DNA from: Shumkonia mesophila
Lineage (GTDB): Bacteria > Pseudomonadota > Alphaproteobacteria > Rhodospirillales > Shumkoniaceae
Direction of reading: 5' to 3'
Length of the DNA: 64,000 bases
NCBI RefSeq assembly: GCF_026163695.1
Contig: NZ_JAOTID010000001.1
Coordinates: 310,001-374,000, forward strand
This document shows, in pieces, positions 56,710 to 64,000 of this stretch. How positions within the stretch are numbered: position 1 is the stretch's first letter; every line of letters begins with the position of its first letter. Below the pieces are notes generated by a model. It worked only from the letters and a program-made list of their open reading frames with translations, was not told the DNA's origin and searched no databases. The position numbers were made by a program, and so were the translations under genes.

Positions 56710-58548
56710 CTATTCCCCATGGGCGGCGGCTCTAAGTCTTTTTTCGCGGCCGCCGGACGGCGCGCAGGGAAGCGTGAAGGCGGCGACGGCGCCGCGGTCG
56801 CCGCGCGAGCCGATCGACAGCTTGCCATCGTGCGCCTCGATGATCCGCTGGCAGACCAGAAGCCCGATGCCCATGTTGCCCGGCTTGGTGGTGAAAAATG
56901 GCTCGAACAGGCGGGGTCCGACGTCGGCGGGAATCCCGCAGCCGGTATCCTCGACCTCGACCTTGACGGCGTCGCCGCCGTCGATCGCGGTGCGGATGGT
57001 CACCCGGCGTTCGGCCCCGTCGTTCTCGCCCATCGCCTCGATGCTGTTGCGGGCCAGGTTGATGACCACCTGCTGGATGTGCAGGGCGTCCGCCATCACC
57101 CGGGGAAGGCCATCCTCGAGATCGAGAACGACCGACACGTCGCACTCGCCGGCCAGGGTGTCGACCAGACGCAGCGCCGAATCGATCGTCCCGTTGATAT
57201 CGATCGGCGTCCGCTCCAGTTCCTCCTTCGACAGGAACCGCCGGATCCGCCGGTTGATCTCGCCGGCCCGTTCGGCCTGCTCCGACGCCTTGAGCAGGAT
57301 CGGCAACAGCTCGGCCGGCGCCATGGCGCCCTTCTGCAGGCGGCGGATGCAGCCGCGGATATAGGAATTGATCGCCGCCAGCGGCTGGTTGATCTCGTGG
57401 GCGAAGCCGGCCGCCATTTCGCCCATGGCGTTGAGCCGCGAGATGTGGGAGAGCTCGGTTTGCAGGCGGCGCGTCTTCTCCTGGGCGCGCACAAGGTCGG
57501 TGAGGTCGGTATAGGACACCGCCACGCCGCCTTCCGGCGTCGGCGACTCGCGGATCATGTATCGCCGGCCGTCGGCCATCTGTTGGATGAACGATTCCCG
57601 CGGATGGCGATGGTGCTCGAGGCGCTCGCGGATGAACTCCTCCTCGCGCCCGGCCGCTTCCCCCACCAGTCCCAGGGGCACCAGGGCCCGCAGCAGGGCC
57701 TCGAACGAGATGCCGTCGCGCACGCCGTCGGCGGCCGTCGGGACGATCCGCGCATAGGCGGCGTTGGCCAGCACCAGGCGATCCTGGGCGTCGAACAGCG
57801 CGAACCCTTCGCGCAGGCTCTCGACAGCGCCGCGCAGTCTGGTCTCGCTGGCCGCCAGCGCCGCTTCCGCCTGGCGGCGCTCATCGATCTCGGTCGTCAG
57901 CGCCCGCGTGCGCTCCGCAACCCGCTGTTCCAAAAGGTCGTTGGCCTCCTGGAGCGCCCGCTCCACCTGCTTGCGGCGCACGGCGTCGCAATAGACGTTC
58001 AGCGCCGCCCGCACGATCTCCAGGTCGCCCTCCTCGAAGACGCCCGAGACGCCGACCTCCGATTTGTTGCCGGCGACCAGGACGTGATGCGTCGCCGCAT
58101 CCAGCGCCCACAGGAAGCAGGGCACCCCCAGGCCCTGTTGCAGGGCTTGCGCCACCGCGTCCAGCGGCGTCCACGAATTGACGAACAGCGCCGCCGGCGG
58201 CTCGGCGATGGGCGACAGGTCCGGCGGAGCCTCGAAACCCAGCGCGTGCAGCACCATAAAGCCGCCGGTCGCCGGGTCGTGCTTCAGAATCGCCGTCTGA
58301 TCGTACCAGGTGGACCGCAGAACCGCCTCGAGGAAGGCGTCGCCGATTTCCGTGGCGTCGGTAGCCGTTTCGGCGATGGTCACCGCCTCGCGGATCAGGG
58401 CGGCGACGGCCCGGCTGCGGCGCGCCTCCAGATGGGCGCGCTCGTGGGCCCGCTGCAGGCGCAGAAGCTGGCTTCCCATCTCGTCGCACTGGCGGCGATA
58501 GAAGTCGCGTTCGCGCCGGAGGTCCTGATCGGAGGTGTCCGCCGTCAT
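56710..58548 (-). CDS. GAF/PAS sensor histidine kinase
   Basis: A 612-aa soluble sensor kinase with no transmembrane segment. Residues 1-45 are a charged coiled coil, about 50-195 GAF-like, about 195-235 a second coiled coil, and about 236-355 a PAS domain (SLREGFALFDAQDRLVLANA). The HisKA phospho-acceptor is H384 in GFAHEINQPLAAI. The HATPase has N box NLARNSIEAM, G1 VEDTGCGIP and G2-like GNMGIGLLVCQRIIEAHDG. It overlaps the FIST gene by 4 nt, so the two act together. No response regulator is encoded here. ATG 58548 chosen from the overlap. Confidence 0.88.
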   Translation of the reverse strand: MTADTSDQDLRRERDFYRRQCDEMGSQLLRLQRAHERAHLEARRSRAVAALIREAVTIAETATDATEIGDAFLEAVLRSTWYDQTAILKHDPATGGFMVLHALGFEAPPDLSPIAEPPAALFVNSWTPLDAVAQALQQGLGVPCFLWALDAATHHVLVAGNKSEVGVSGVFEEGDLEIVRAALNVYCDAVRRKQVERALQEANDLLEQRVAERTRALTTEIDERRQAEAALAASETRLRGAVESLREGFALFDAQDRLVLANAAYARIVPTAADGVRDGISFEALLRALVPLGLVGEAAGREEEFIRERLEHHRHPRESFIQQMADGRRYMIRESPTPEGGVAVSYTDLTDLVRAQEKTRRLQTELSHISRLNAMGEMAAGFAHEINQPLAAINSYIRGCIRRLQKGAMAPAELLPILLKASEQAERAGEINRRIRRFLSKEELERTPIDINGTIDSALRLVDTLAGECDVSVVLDLEDGLPRVMADALHIQQVVINLARNSIEAMGENDGAERRVTIRTAIDGGDAVKVEVEDTGCGIPADVGPRLFEPFFTTKPGNMGIGLLVCQRIIEAHDGKLSIGSRGDRGAVAAFTLPCAPSGGREKRLRAAAHGE

Positions 58549-59798
58549 CCCTGCGTCCAATGGACAACCGTCAAAACGCCCGTCCAGTCGAGCGGCCGGC
58601 TTCGCCCCATGAGCGGGGCGATCTCGACGCCCGAAAAAAATCCCAGCACCGGCATGTCGGACCGGCAAAGCCGGACCATGTCCTGCGCCTCCTCGCTGGA
58701 GGACCCGCTCACCAGCCCCGAGCGGCCGGCGCAATCGAAGTACAGGCCGAGCACGCAGGACTTGCCGGCGAGGCGCTCCATCAGCGCCTTCGTTCCCCGC
58801 TTGACCGAAGCCAGCATCATGTCGTTGTCGCGGGCCATGAACTGGACGCGGGCGCCGGTCCGGAAGTCGGCCTCGAACAGCGTCAGCGCCCCGCTCTTGG
58901 CGTCGGCGGCGACGATCAGCCGGTTGACGTAGGCCGACTCGTCATAGGGCGCGAAGGGATCGCCATGCTTCTCGCCCAGGGTCACCCTGAGCGACAGATC
59001 CCGGGCCCGCTTGTCGTCGATCGGCATGCCCAGCATCGTCTCCAGGGCCTCGATGGCGGGCCGGCCGTCCAGCTCGTAGACGACGGCGCCCTCGGCCCGG
59101 GTGATCTCCATGAACGAGCTGGCCGGAACGCAGCCGTGCAGGATCACCGTGTCGGCGGTGAGCGCCGGCGGCAGGATGACCGCCACCGCCGCGTGGCGGG
59201 TCGAGCCCTGGCCGTCGAACACGTAGCTGGCGGTGAGTTGGACATCGGCGATGGTGCCGCCCCCGACAAGATGGATGGCCATGCCGTCGAGGCCCGCATA
59301 AATGCCCTCGACCAGGCGGCTGCCGGCATGCAGGACCGGCGGCGGCCCCGAGCGGACGCTGTCGTAGAACAGGATGACCGCCGCCCCCGGCCGGGCGGCC
59401 TCGCGGATGCGCCGGCCCAGCCGTTCGCCGGCCGCCGCTTCGCCGTCATCGAGCCCCGCCTCGGCCAGGATGGCCGGTGCCCCGAGCGAGGCCGGAAAAA
59501 CGGCGACGGCACATTCGAAGCCGCTGTAGCCGACCGCGTGGCGGGTGATGGTGCCGACGGCGGCGCCGCCGACCAGCGGAATGTCGCCCAAGACGTCGCG
59601 CATGGCGGCGAACGCCCTGGGGCCGTCGTGGCGCCCGCCGCTGAAGGCCACCGCCCATGCCGGCGGGTCCCCTGGCGCCAGACCGACAAGGGCCTGGCAG
59701 GCCGCCTCGCGGCAGACGACCGCCGAGTCGGGTCCGATGCCCTGTCCCAGGCCAACGGGACTTCCGGCGGCAGGCGGGGCCGCGTCGATCGAATCCAT
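58545..59798 (-). CDS. FIST domain sensory protein
   Basis: A 417-aa protein with FIST-N (about 30-220) and FIST-C (about 230-380) domains, a predicted small-molecule (possibly amino-acid) sensing module usually tied to signalling proteins. Typical parts are AVAFSGGRHDGPRAFAAM, IPLVGGAAVGTITRHAVGYS and the C-terminal GLYFDCAGRSGLVSG, then VLGFFSGVEIAP. GGAGGGGG lies 8 nt before ATG 59798. It overlaps the histidine kinase (ATGA), making a two-gene signalling unit. The ligand is unknown. Confidence 0.9.
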   Translation of the reverse strand: MDSIDAAPPAAGSPVGLGQGIGPDSAVVCREAACQALVGLAPGDPPAWAVAFSGGRHDGPRAFAAMRDVLGDIPLVGGAAVGTITRHAVGYSGFECAVAVFPASLGAPAILAEAGLDDGEAAAGERLGRRIREAARPGAAVILFYDSVRSGPPPVLHAGSRLVEGIYAGLDGMAIHLVGGGTIADVQLTASYVFDGQGSTRHAAVAVILPPALTADTVILHGCVPASSFMEITRAEGAVVYELDGRPAIEALETMLGMPIDDKRARDLSLRVTLGEKHGDPFAPYDESAYVNRLIVAADAKSGALTLFEADFRTGARVQFMARDNDMMLASVKRGTKALMERLAGKSCVLGLYFDCAGRSGLVSGSSSEEAQDMVRLCRSDMPVLGFFSGVEIAPLMGRSRPLDWTGVLTVVHWTQG

Positions 59799-60183
59799 CA
59801 GTCCATCCCCCTCCGCGATCGGACGATCGCCACAAGCGAAAAACAGCGAGACCTCCCTGCCGAAGAGCGGCCGCGTCCGTATCCCTCCATCGCGAGTGCC
59901 GGCGGATTGTCCCATCGGACCCCGCCCCGATCAATCGCCGAATGCGCCCCCCGCCCCGACCGGCGGGCGGAATCTCATTCCGTGGCACGGCCGTTGAAGC
60001 ACAGCGGAAGCGTTCCGGACGGCGCGATCCGTGGAATCGGCGGTCTGCGGGGTGGAATTAGGGATTTCCCGGACGCCCGTCCGGGGTTTCCCCAGTTTGT
60101 CGCTGGCCCGGGCGTCCTTTAGTCTCCAGGCTTCCGATGGATTCTGCCGCTCCCGGAGCGGCGATGGCGGGACGTGACGTGCG
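59799..60183. promoter_or_regulatory. Divergent region with two palindromes
   Basis: About 385 bp between the leftward FIST gene and the rightward 74-aa gene, with no other gene. CCCGGACG-cc-CGTCCGGG (60068-60085) and GCCGCTC-ccg-GAGCGGC (60146-60162) are perfect inverted repeats. The second ends 21 bp before the ATG at 60184. They may be operators or leader hairpins. Confidence 0.45.
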
Positions 60184-60408
60184 ATGGGTAACCTGTTTTG
60201 CGGAATGATCTTCACGACCCGGGTGCCGACCGGCGAGGTGGCCTCCTGGCTCCAGAGCCATTGCGAGGGCCAGTGGGACCTGCATCCGGCCAGCGTCGAG
60301 CATGACGGGATCACCCGCAAGTTCATGGTACTGTTCGAGCGCGAACGCGACCGTTTGAATTTCGAGGCTCGCTTCTCGGCGGCACCGAGCCTCTCCCCCT
60401 CCTTCTGA
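60184..60408 (+). CDS. Small hypothetical protein
   Basis: A 74-aa protein of unknown function. The composition is that of a small globular protein (MIFTTRVPTGEVASWLQSHC, then EGQWDLHPASVEHDGITRKF). There is no membrane segment. Codon use is C/G-ending as in its neighbours, and it fills the gap before the convergent Lon-like gene. The ribosome site is weak. Probably real, but short. Confidence 0.55.
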   Translation: MGNLFCGMIFTTRVPTGEVASWLQSHCEGQWDLHPASVEHDGITRKFMVLFERERDRLNFEARFSAAPSLSPSF

Positions 60409-60444
60409 CCGATCCGGACGGGTCCGGCGCCCCGGCGGCGGCCG

Positions 60445-62955
60445 TCAATCCTCGCGCGGGTCGCGCCGCCCGGAGCGCCGCCCGGGCAGGCGTTTTTCCT
60501 CGCTCTTGCGCTCCAGCCTGGCCAACCGTTCCAGCCCTCGCACCACGGCGCGGTTGACGCTGCCGATTGGAAAGCCCCCCTTGGCGTCGGCTTCCCCGGC
60601 GGGGACGCCGGTCAGGATCTCGATGCCCTGATCGACGGTCTCCACCGCATAGATGCGGAAGGACTTCGCGGCGACGGCCTCGACGACGTCCCGGCGCAGC
60701 ATCAGGTGCCTGACGTTGGCGGCGGGGATGAGGACGCCCTGGCGGCCGGTCAGGCCGCGCGCCCGGCAGACGTCGAAGAACCCCTCGATCTTCTCGTTGA
60801 CGCCGCCGATCGCCTGGACCCGCCCGTGCTGGTCGACCGAGCCGGTCACCGCCCAGCCCTGGCGGATGGGAATCTCGCTCAGCGCCGAGAGCAGCGCGTA
60901 CAGCTCGGCCGAGGAGGCGCTGTCGCCGTCGACCCCGGAATAGGATTGCTCGAACACCAGGCTGGCCGACAGCGACAGCGGCATCTCGCGGGCGAAACGG
61001 GTGCCGAGATAGGAGGCCAGGATCAGCACCCCCTTGGAGTGGAGCGGCCCGCCCAGGGCCACCTCGCGTTCGATGTCGACCACCTGGCCCTTGCCCAGGC
61101 GCACCCGGCAGCTGATGCGCGACGGCCGGCCGAAAGCGAAATCGTGCATCTGCAGCACGGCCAGGCCGTTGATCTGCCCCACCCGCTCGCCGCCGGTCTC
61201 GACCAAAAGGGTGCCGCGCCGGATTTCTTCCTGGATGCGCTCGCGGACCCGGTCGGCGCGATGGATGCGGGCGTCGATGGCCTTTTGCACATGCGGGGCG
61301 CCGACCACCGCCGCCCCTTCCTCGCCGGCCCAGAAGTCCGCCTCGCGCACCAGATCGACGATGCTGCCCATGTGGGTGCTGAGCTTCTCGGCATCGCCGG
61401 CCAGCCGGGCGCCGTGCTCGACGACGCGGGCCATGGCGCCGCGGTCCAGCGACTTCAGGTTCTCGCGCCGGGCCAGGGTGGCGATCAGCTTGGCGTATTG
61501 CAGCGCGCTGCCGGTGCTGCGGTCCATGCGGTTGTCGAAATCGGCCACCACCTTGAACAGCTCGCCCGCTTCCGGATCGCTTTCGGTCAGCACGTAGTAG
61601 AGCTGGGGCTCGCCCAGCAGCACCACCTTGACGTCGAGCGGGATGGGCTCGGGTTCCAGCGTCACCGTGCCCAGAAGGCCGCCGGCCTCGCCGGGCGATT
61701 CGATGCGCAGCCGGCGCGAGCGCAGGGCCCGCTTGAGGGTTTCCCAGGCGAACGGCTGGGTCAGCAGCTTGCGGGCGTCGAGGATCAGATAGCCGCCGTT
61801 GGCCCGGTGCAGGGCGCCGGCCTTGATCAGGTTGAAGTCGGTGACCAGGGTCCCGAATTCCGACAGGTGCTCGACGCGGCCGATCAGGTTGGGCAGCGTC
61901 GGATGATCCTCGTAGACCACCGGTGCGCCCGCCAACCGGCCGTCGACGCAGGCCGGTCCGTGGTCCGAGCGCCCCTCGGCCTCGTCGACCGGCGACGGGC
62001 AGGTGTTGTCGACCAGCACGTTGACGTGATAGCGCCGGTAGGGATCGGCCTCGATCTTCGACGGCGGCCGTCCCTGTGCCGCCGCCTCCGGCGCCTGCTC
62101 GAAGGACAGGAAATCGCGGACGTTCTCGACCACGTCGCGGCGCACCGCCTCCAGATGGTCGAGCACCGCGGGCAGGCCCGTCCACGGCCGCTTGGCCTCC
62201 TCGATCAGGTGGTCGACGGCCTGGCGCGTCACCTGGCGGTTGAGCTTGCGGATCTCCTGGCGCTGCGCCTTCTCCCACTTGGGGATCTCGGCCAGGTGGG
62301 CCTCCAGTTCCTTTTGCAGATCGGCCATGGCCTGGGTGCGCCGCTCCTGCTCGTCCTTCGGCAGCTTGGCGAAATCCTGCGGCTCCAGCACCTCGCCGTC
62401 GGCGACCGGCGCCAGGACGAGGCCGGCCTGGGTGCGGACAAGGGCGATGCCCTGGCTCTGCGCCCTTTCGTGCAGGCCGCCGAACGCCTCTTCGTGGCGC
62501 TGCTTGAAGCGCTGATCGATGACGGCGCGCTGCGCCCGGTAGGCGTCGCTTTCGAAGGCGGCGGGAATGGCGGCGCGCAGTTCCTCGACCAGGCGGTCCA
62601 TGTCGGCGGCCAGCGGTGCCGCCCGGCCGGGCGGCAGCCGGAGCGCGCGCGGCCGGTGCGGCTCGTCGAAGTTGTTGACATAGCCCCAGTCGTCGGGAAC
62701 CGGCTCGCCGGCGGCGCGCAGTTCGAGGAAACGGCGGATCAAGCTGTACTTGCCGGTGCCTTCCGGGCCCATGGCGAACAGGTTGAAGCCGTGATGCTTC
62801 ATGCCGATGGCGAAACGGACCGCCGCCACCGCTCGGTCCTGGCCGATGACGTCCTCGACGGGGTCGATCTCTGCGGTGGTGGCGAAGGGGAAGTCGGCGG
62901 GGTCGCAGGGCGTGTAGAGGGCACCCGGCGGCAGGGGCTTCAGGCGGCCCGTCAT
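60445..62955 (-). CDS. Lon-like AAA protease (LonB/YcbZ type)
   Basis: An 836-aa ATP-dependent protease-like protein of the AAA_32/Lon_C group. Walker A-like GPEGTGKYSLIRRFLE lies near residue 64, a long coiled-coil insertion covers about 110-260, and YLILDARKLLTQPFAWETLK marks the AAA core. The C-terminal proteolytic domain has catalytic Ser in GVDGDSASSAELYALL and Lys in GGVNEKIEGFFDVC, the Ser-Lys dyad of Lon. It lacks the Lon N-domain. The start overlaps the zincin gene upstream by 4 nt, so the two are translated together. Confidence 0.92.
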   Translation of the reverse strand: MTGRLKPLPPGALYTPCDPADFPFATTAEIDPVEDVIGQDRAVAAVRFAIGMKHHGFNLFAMGPEGTGKYSLIRRFLELRAAGEPVPDDWGYVNNFDEPHRPRALRLPPGRAAPLAADMDRLVEELRAAIPAAFESDAYRAQRAVIDQRFKQRHEEAFGGLHERAQSQGIALVRTQAGLVLAPVADGEVLEPQDFAKLPKDEQERRTQAMADLQKELEAHLAEIPKWEKAQRQEIRKLNRQVTRQAVDHLIEEAKRPWTGLPAVLDHLEAVRRDVVENVRDFLSFEQAPEAAAQGRPPSKIEADPYRRYHVNVLVDNTCPSPVDEAEGRSDHGPACVDGRLAGAPVVYEDHPTLPNLIGRVEHLSEFGTLVTDFNLIKAGALHRANGGYLILDARKLLTQPFAWETLKRALRSRRLRIESPGEAGGLLGTVTLEPEPIPLDVKVVLLGEPQLYYVLTESDPEAGELFKVVADFDNRMDRSTGSALQYAKLIATLARRENLKSLDRGAMARVVEHGARLAGDAEKLSTHMGSIVDLVREADFWAGEEGAAVVGAPHVQKAIDARIHRADRVRERIQEEIRRGTLLVETGGERVGQINGLAVLQMHDFAFGRPSRISCRVRLGKGQVVDIEREVALGGPLHSKGVLILASYLGTRFAREMPLSLSASLVFEQSYSGVDGDSASSAELYALLSALSEIPIRQGWAVTGSVDQHGRVQAIGGVNEKIEGFFDVCRARGLTGRQGVLIPAANVRHLMLRRDVVEAVAAKSFRIYAVETVDQGIEILTGVPAGEADAKGGFPIGSVNRAVVRGLERLARLERKSEEKRLPGRRSGRRDPRED

Positions 62956-63350
62956 ATCTGCTCCTCAATGCGCTCCATGTCTTCGTCGCTGAGGCCGAAG
63001 TGATGGCCGATCTCGTGGATCAGCACGTGGCGCACGATGCGCGTCAGGTCGTCGCCGGTCTCGCACCAATAGTCGAGGATGGGCGAGCGGTAGAGGAAGA
63101 TCATGTCGGGTTCCTGCCGGGCGTCGGCGACGCTCTGGCGGTCCAGCGACACGCCGCGGTAGAGGCCGAGCAGGTCGAACGGGCTTTCCAGGTCCATCTC
63201 GTCCTGGGTTTCCTCGTCGGCGAACTCCTCGATGCGGATCACCACGTCGGTGACATAGCGGCGCAGTTCGAAGGGAATGCGGGCATACGCCTCGTGGGCG
63301 ATGTCCTCGATGTCGGCCAGCGAAGGCGGAACGGTGAATCGGGGTCTCAT
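62952..63350 (-). CDS. Zincin-fold metallopeptidase family protein
   Basis: A 132-aa protein of the small minimal zincin family (PF06262-like). The zinc-binding HExxH is in HVLIHEIGHHFGLSDEDM near the C-terminus. Upstream are FDLLGLYRGVSL and PDMIFLYRSPILDYW, which are family hallmarks. ATG 63350 gives MRPRFTVPPSLADIEDIA; an earlier in-frame ATG adds 12 basic residues without support. It overlaps the Lon-like gene. Substrates are unknown. Confidence 0.88.
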   Translation of the reverse strand: MRPRFTVPPSLADIEDIAHEAYARIPFELRRYVTDVVIRIEEFADEETQDEMDLESPFDLLGLYRGVSLDRQSVADARQEPDMIFLYRSPILDYWCETGDDLTRIVRHVLIHEIGHHFGLSDEDMERIEEQI

Positions 63351-63443
63351 GGCGCGAACCTTACCCCGGCTTGACCCGGCGGCCAAGCGCTCCTATGTCG
63401 CCGGCAGGCAGTTCCCATCCCGGAACCCGAGAAGGAGGCCCCG

Positions 63444-63737
63444 ATGACCGAAAAACTGACCGGCCCGGCCCGCCGTTCCGCCCTCGCCGCCCTCGACGGA
63501 TGGAGCGAGGCCGACGGCCGCGACGCCATCGCCAAGGACTTCCGCTTCGCCGATTTCAACGCCGCCTTCGCCTTCATGACGCGGGTCGCGCTCAAGGCCG
63601 AGCGCATGGACCACCATCCCGAATGGAGCAACGTCTATAACCGGGTCGGCGTCGTGCTTTCCACCCACGATGCCGGCGGCGTCACGGCGCGCGACATCGA
63701 GCTGGCCCGCTTCATCGATCGGGCGGCCGCGGGGTGA
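63444..63737 (+). CDS. phhB: 4a-hydroxytetrahydrobiopterin dehydratase
   Basis: Pterin-4a-carbinolamine dehydratase (97 aa) regenerates the pterin cofactor after aromatic hydroxylation. The conserved dehydratase core is [20 protein letters not shown] followed by [20 protein letters not shown], with the three active-site His visible. Excellent ribosome site AAGGAGG before ATG 63444. No phenylalanine hydroxylase lies beside it. The last 26 bp overlap the end of the transporter gene on the other strand. Confidence 0.95.
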   Translation: MTEKLTGPARRSALAALDGWSEADGRDAIAKDFRFADFNAAFAFMTRVALKAERMDHHPEWSNVYNRVGVVLSTHDAGGVTARDIELARFIDRAAAG

Positions 63738-64000
63738 CGCGCCGGGCCAGTCGGGCCTCCCGCCGGGCGGTGTAGAGGGTCGCCGAAAAGATGATGGCGG
63801 CGCCCATCCCCGTCCACAGGTCGAGAACCTCGCCGAACATGACGAAGCCGGCCGCCGCCACGAAGATCAGCCGCGAGAACTCGAACGGCAGCACGGCGGT
63901 GACGTCGGCCAGCGCGTAGGCCTTGGCCATGCCCCACTGGACGCCCGAAGCGAACAGGCCCGACGCGATGAGCCACGGCCAAGTGTCGGGCGGCGGCGCC
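63712..64000 (-). CDS. DMT-family (EamA) transporter, C-terminal part only
   Basis: The C-terminal ~95 residues of a membrane transporter whose beginning lies right of the window. The open frame runs from the edge ([20 protein letters not shown]) through [20 protein letters not shown] and [19 protein letters not shown] to a basic tail. The FxRLxF/FGExLDxxTxxGxxxI pattern is that of EamA drug/metabolite transporters. It converges on phhB with a 26-bp overlap. Substrate unknown. Confidence 0.85.
   Translation of the reverse strand, partial: APPPDTWPWLIASGLFASGVQWGMAKAYALADVTAVLPFEFSRLIFVAAAGFVMFGEVLDLWTGMGAAIIFSATLYTARREARLARRVTPRPPDR

Overview
The window is GC-rich (mostly about two-thirds G+C, with strong C/G third positions), gene-dense and full of ATGA-type gene overlaps. 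Two tRNA genes, long 'shadow' frames opposite real genes, an ubiUVT cluster, feoABC, FIST/histidine-kinase sensing and a GlgE/TreS/TreYZ cluster together suggest a free-living alphaproteobacterium, most likely Rhodospirillales (Magnetospirillum/Rhodospirillum-like). That placement is inference from gene content only.

Region 1 (1-12504): a giant repetitive RTX adhesin reads leftward off the window edge (at least 2272 codons). A complete type I secretion system (TolC-like outer membrane protein, LapB/HlyB-type ABC exporter with a degenerate C39-like domain, HlyD-type adaptor) is transcribed divergently from a 600-bp AT-richer control region. Adhesin and exporter almost certainly form one secretion/attachment module.

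Region 2 (12584-24735): mostly housekeeping genes. These are an aldo/keto reductase, tRNA-Ala(CGC), YggT, a DUF167 protein, FolD, the ferrous-iron operon feoABC behind a good sigma-70-type promoter and a Fur-like palindrome, a small membrane protein, LepA, and the ubiT-ubiU-ubiV set for oxygen-independent ubiquinone synthesis, followed by a cytidylate-kinase-like gene.

Region 3 (24884-31011): tRNA-Ser(GGA) and then an accessory stretch. It holds inverted and 10-bp-phased repeats, two decayed copies of one coding tail on either side of a RidA gene, a single-polypeptide MmeI-like restriction-modification enzyme with a low-GC specificity segment, a small unknown protein and an AAA ATPase.

Region 4 (31012-35908): an RND efflux pair (adaptor plus permease, no outer-membrane partner), aroQ, and a collapsed inverted pair of amidohydrolase gene tails.

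Region 5 (35969-56584): an alpha-glucan/trehalose gene block: treZ-treY on the plus strand; malQ, glgX, glgB, a treS-maltokinase fusion, an amylase-GlgE fusion and glgP on the minus strand. Together they can run trehalose to maltose to maltose-1-phosphate to branched glucan (TreS, Pep2, GlgE, GlgB) and back (GlgP, GlgX, MalQ, TreY, TreZ). No glgC or glgA is present here.

Region 6 (56710-64000): a FIST sensor protein overlapping a GAF/PAS histidine kinase, a conserved small protein, a Lon-like AAA protease overlapping a zincin-fold protein, pterin-4a-carbinolamine dehydratase, and the end of a DMT-family transporter.
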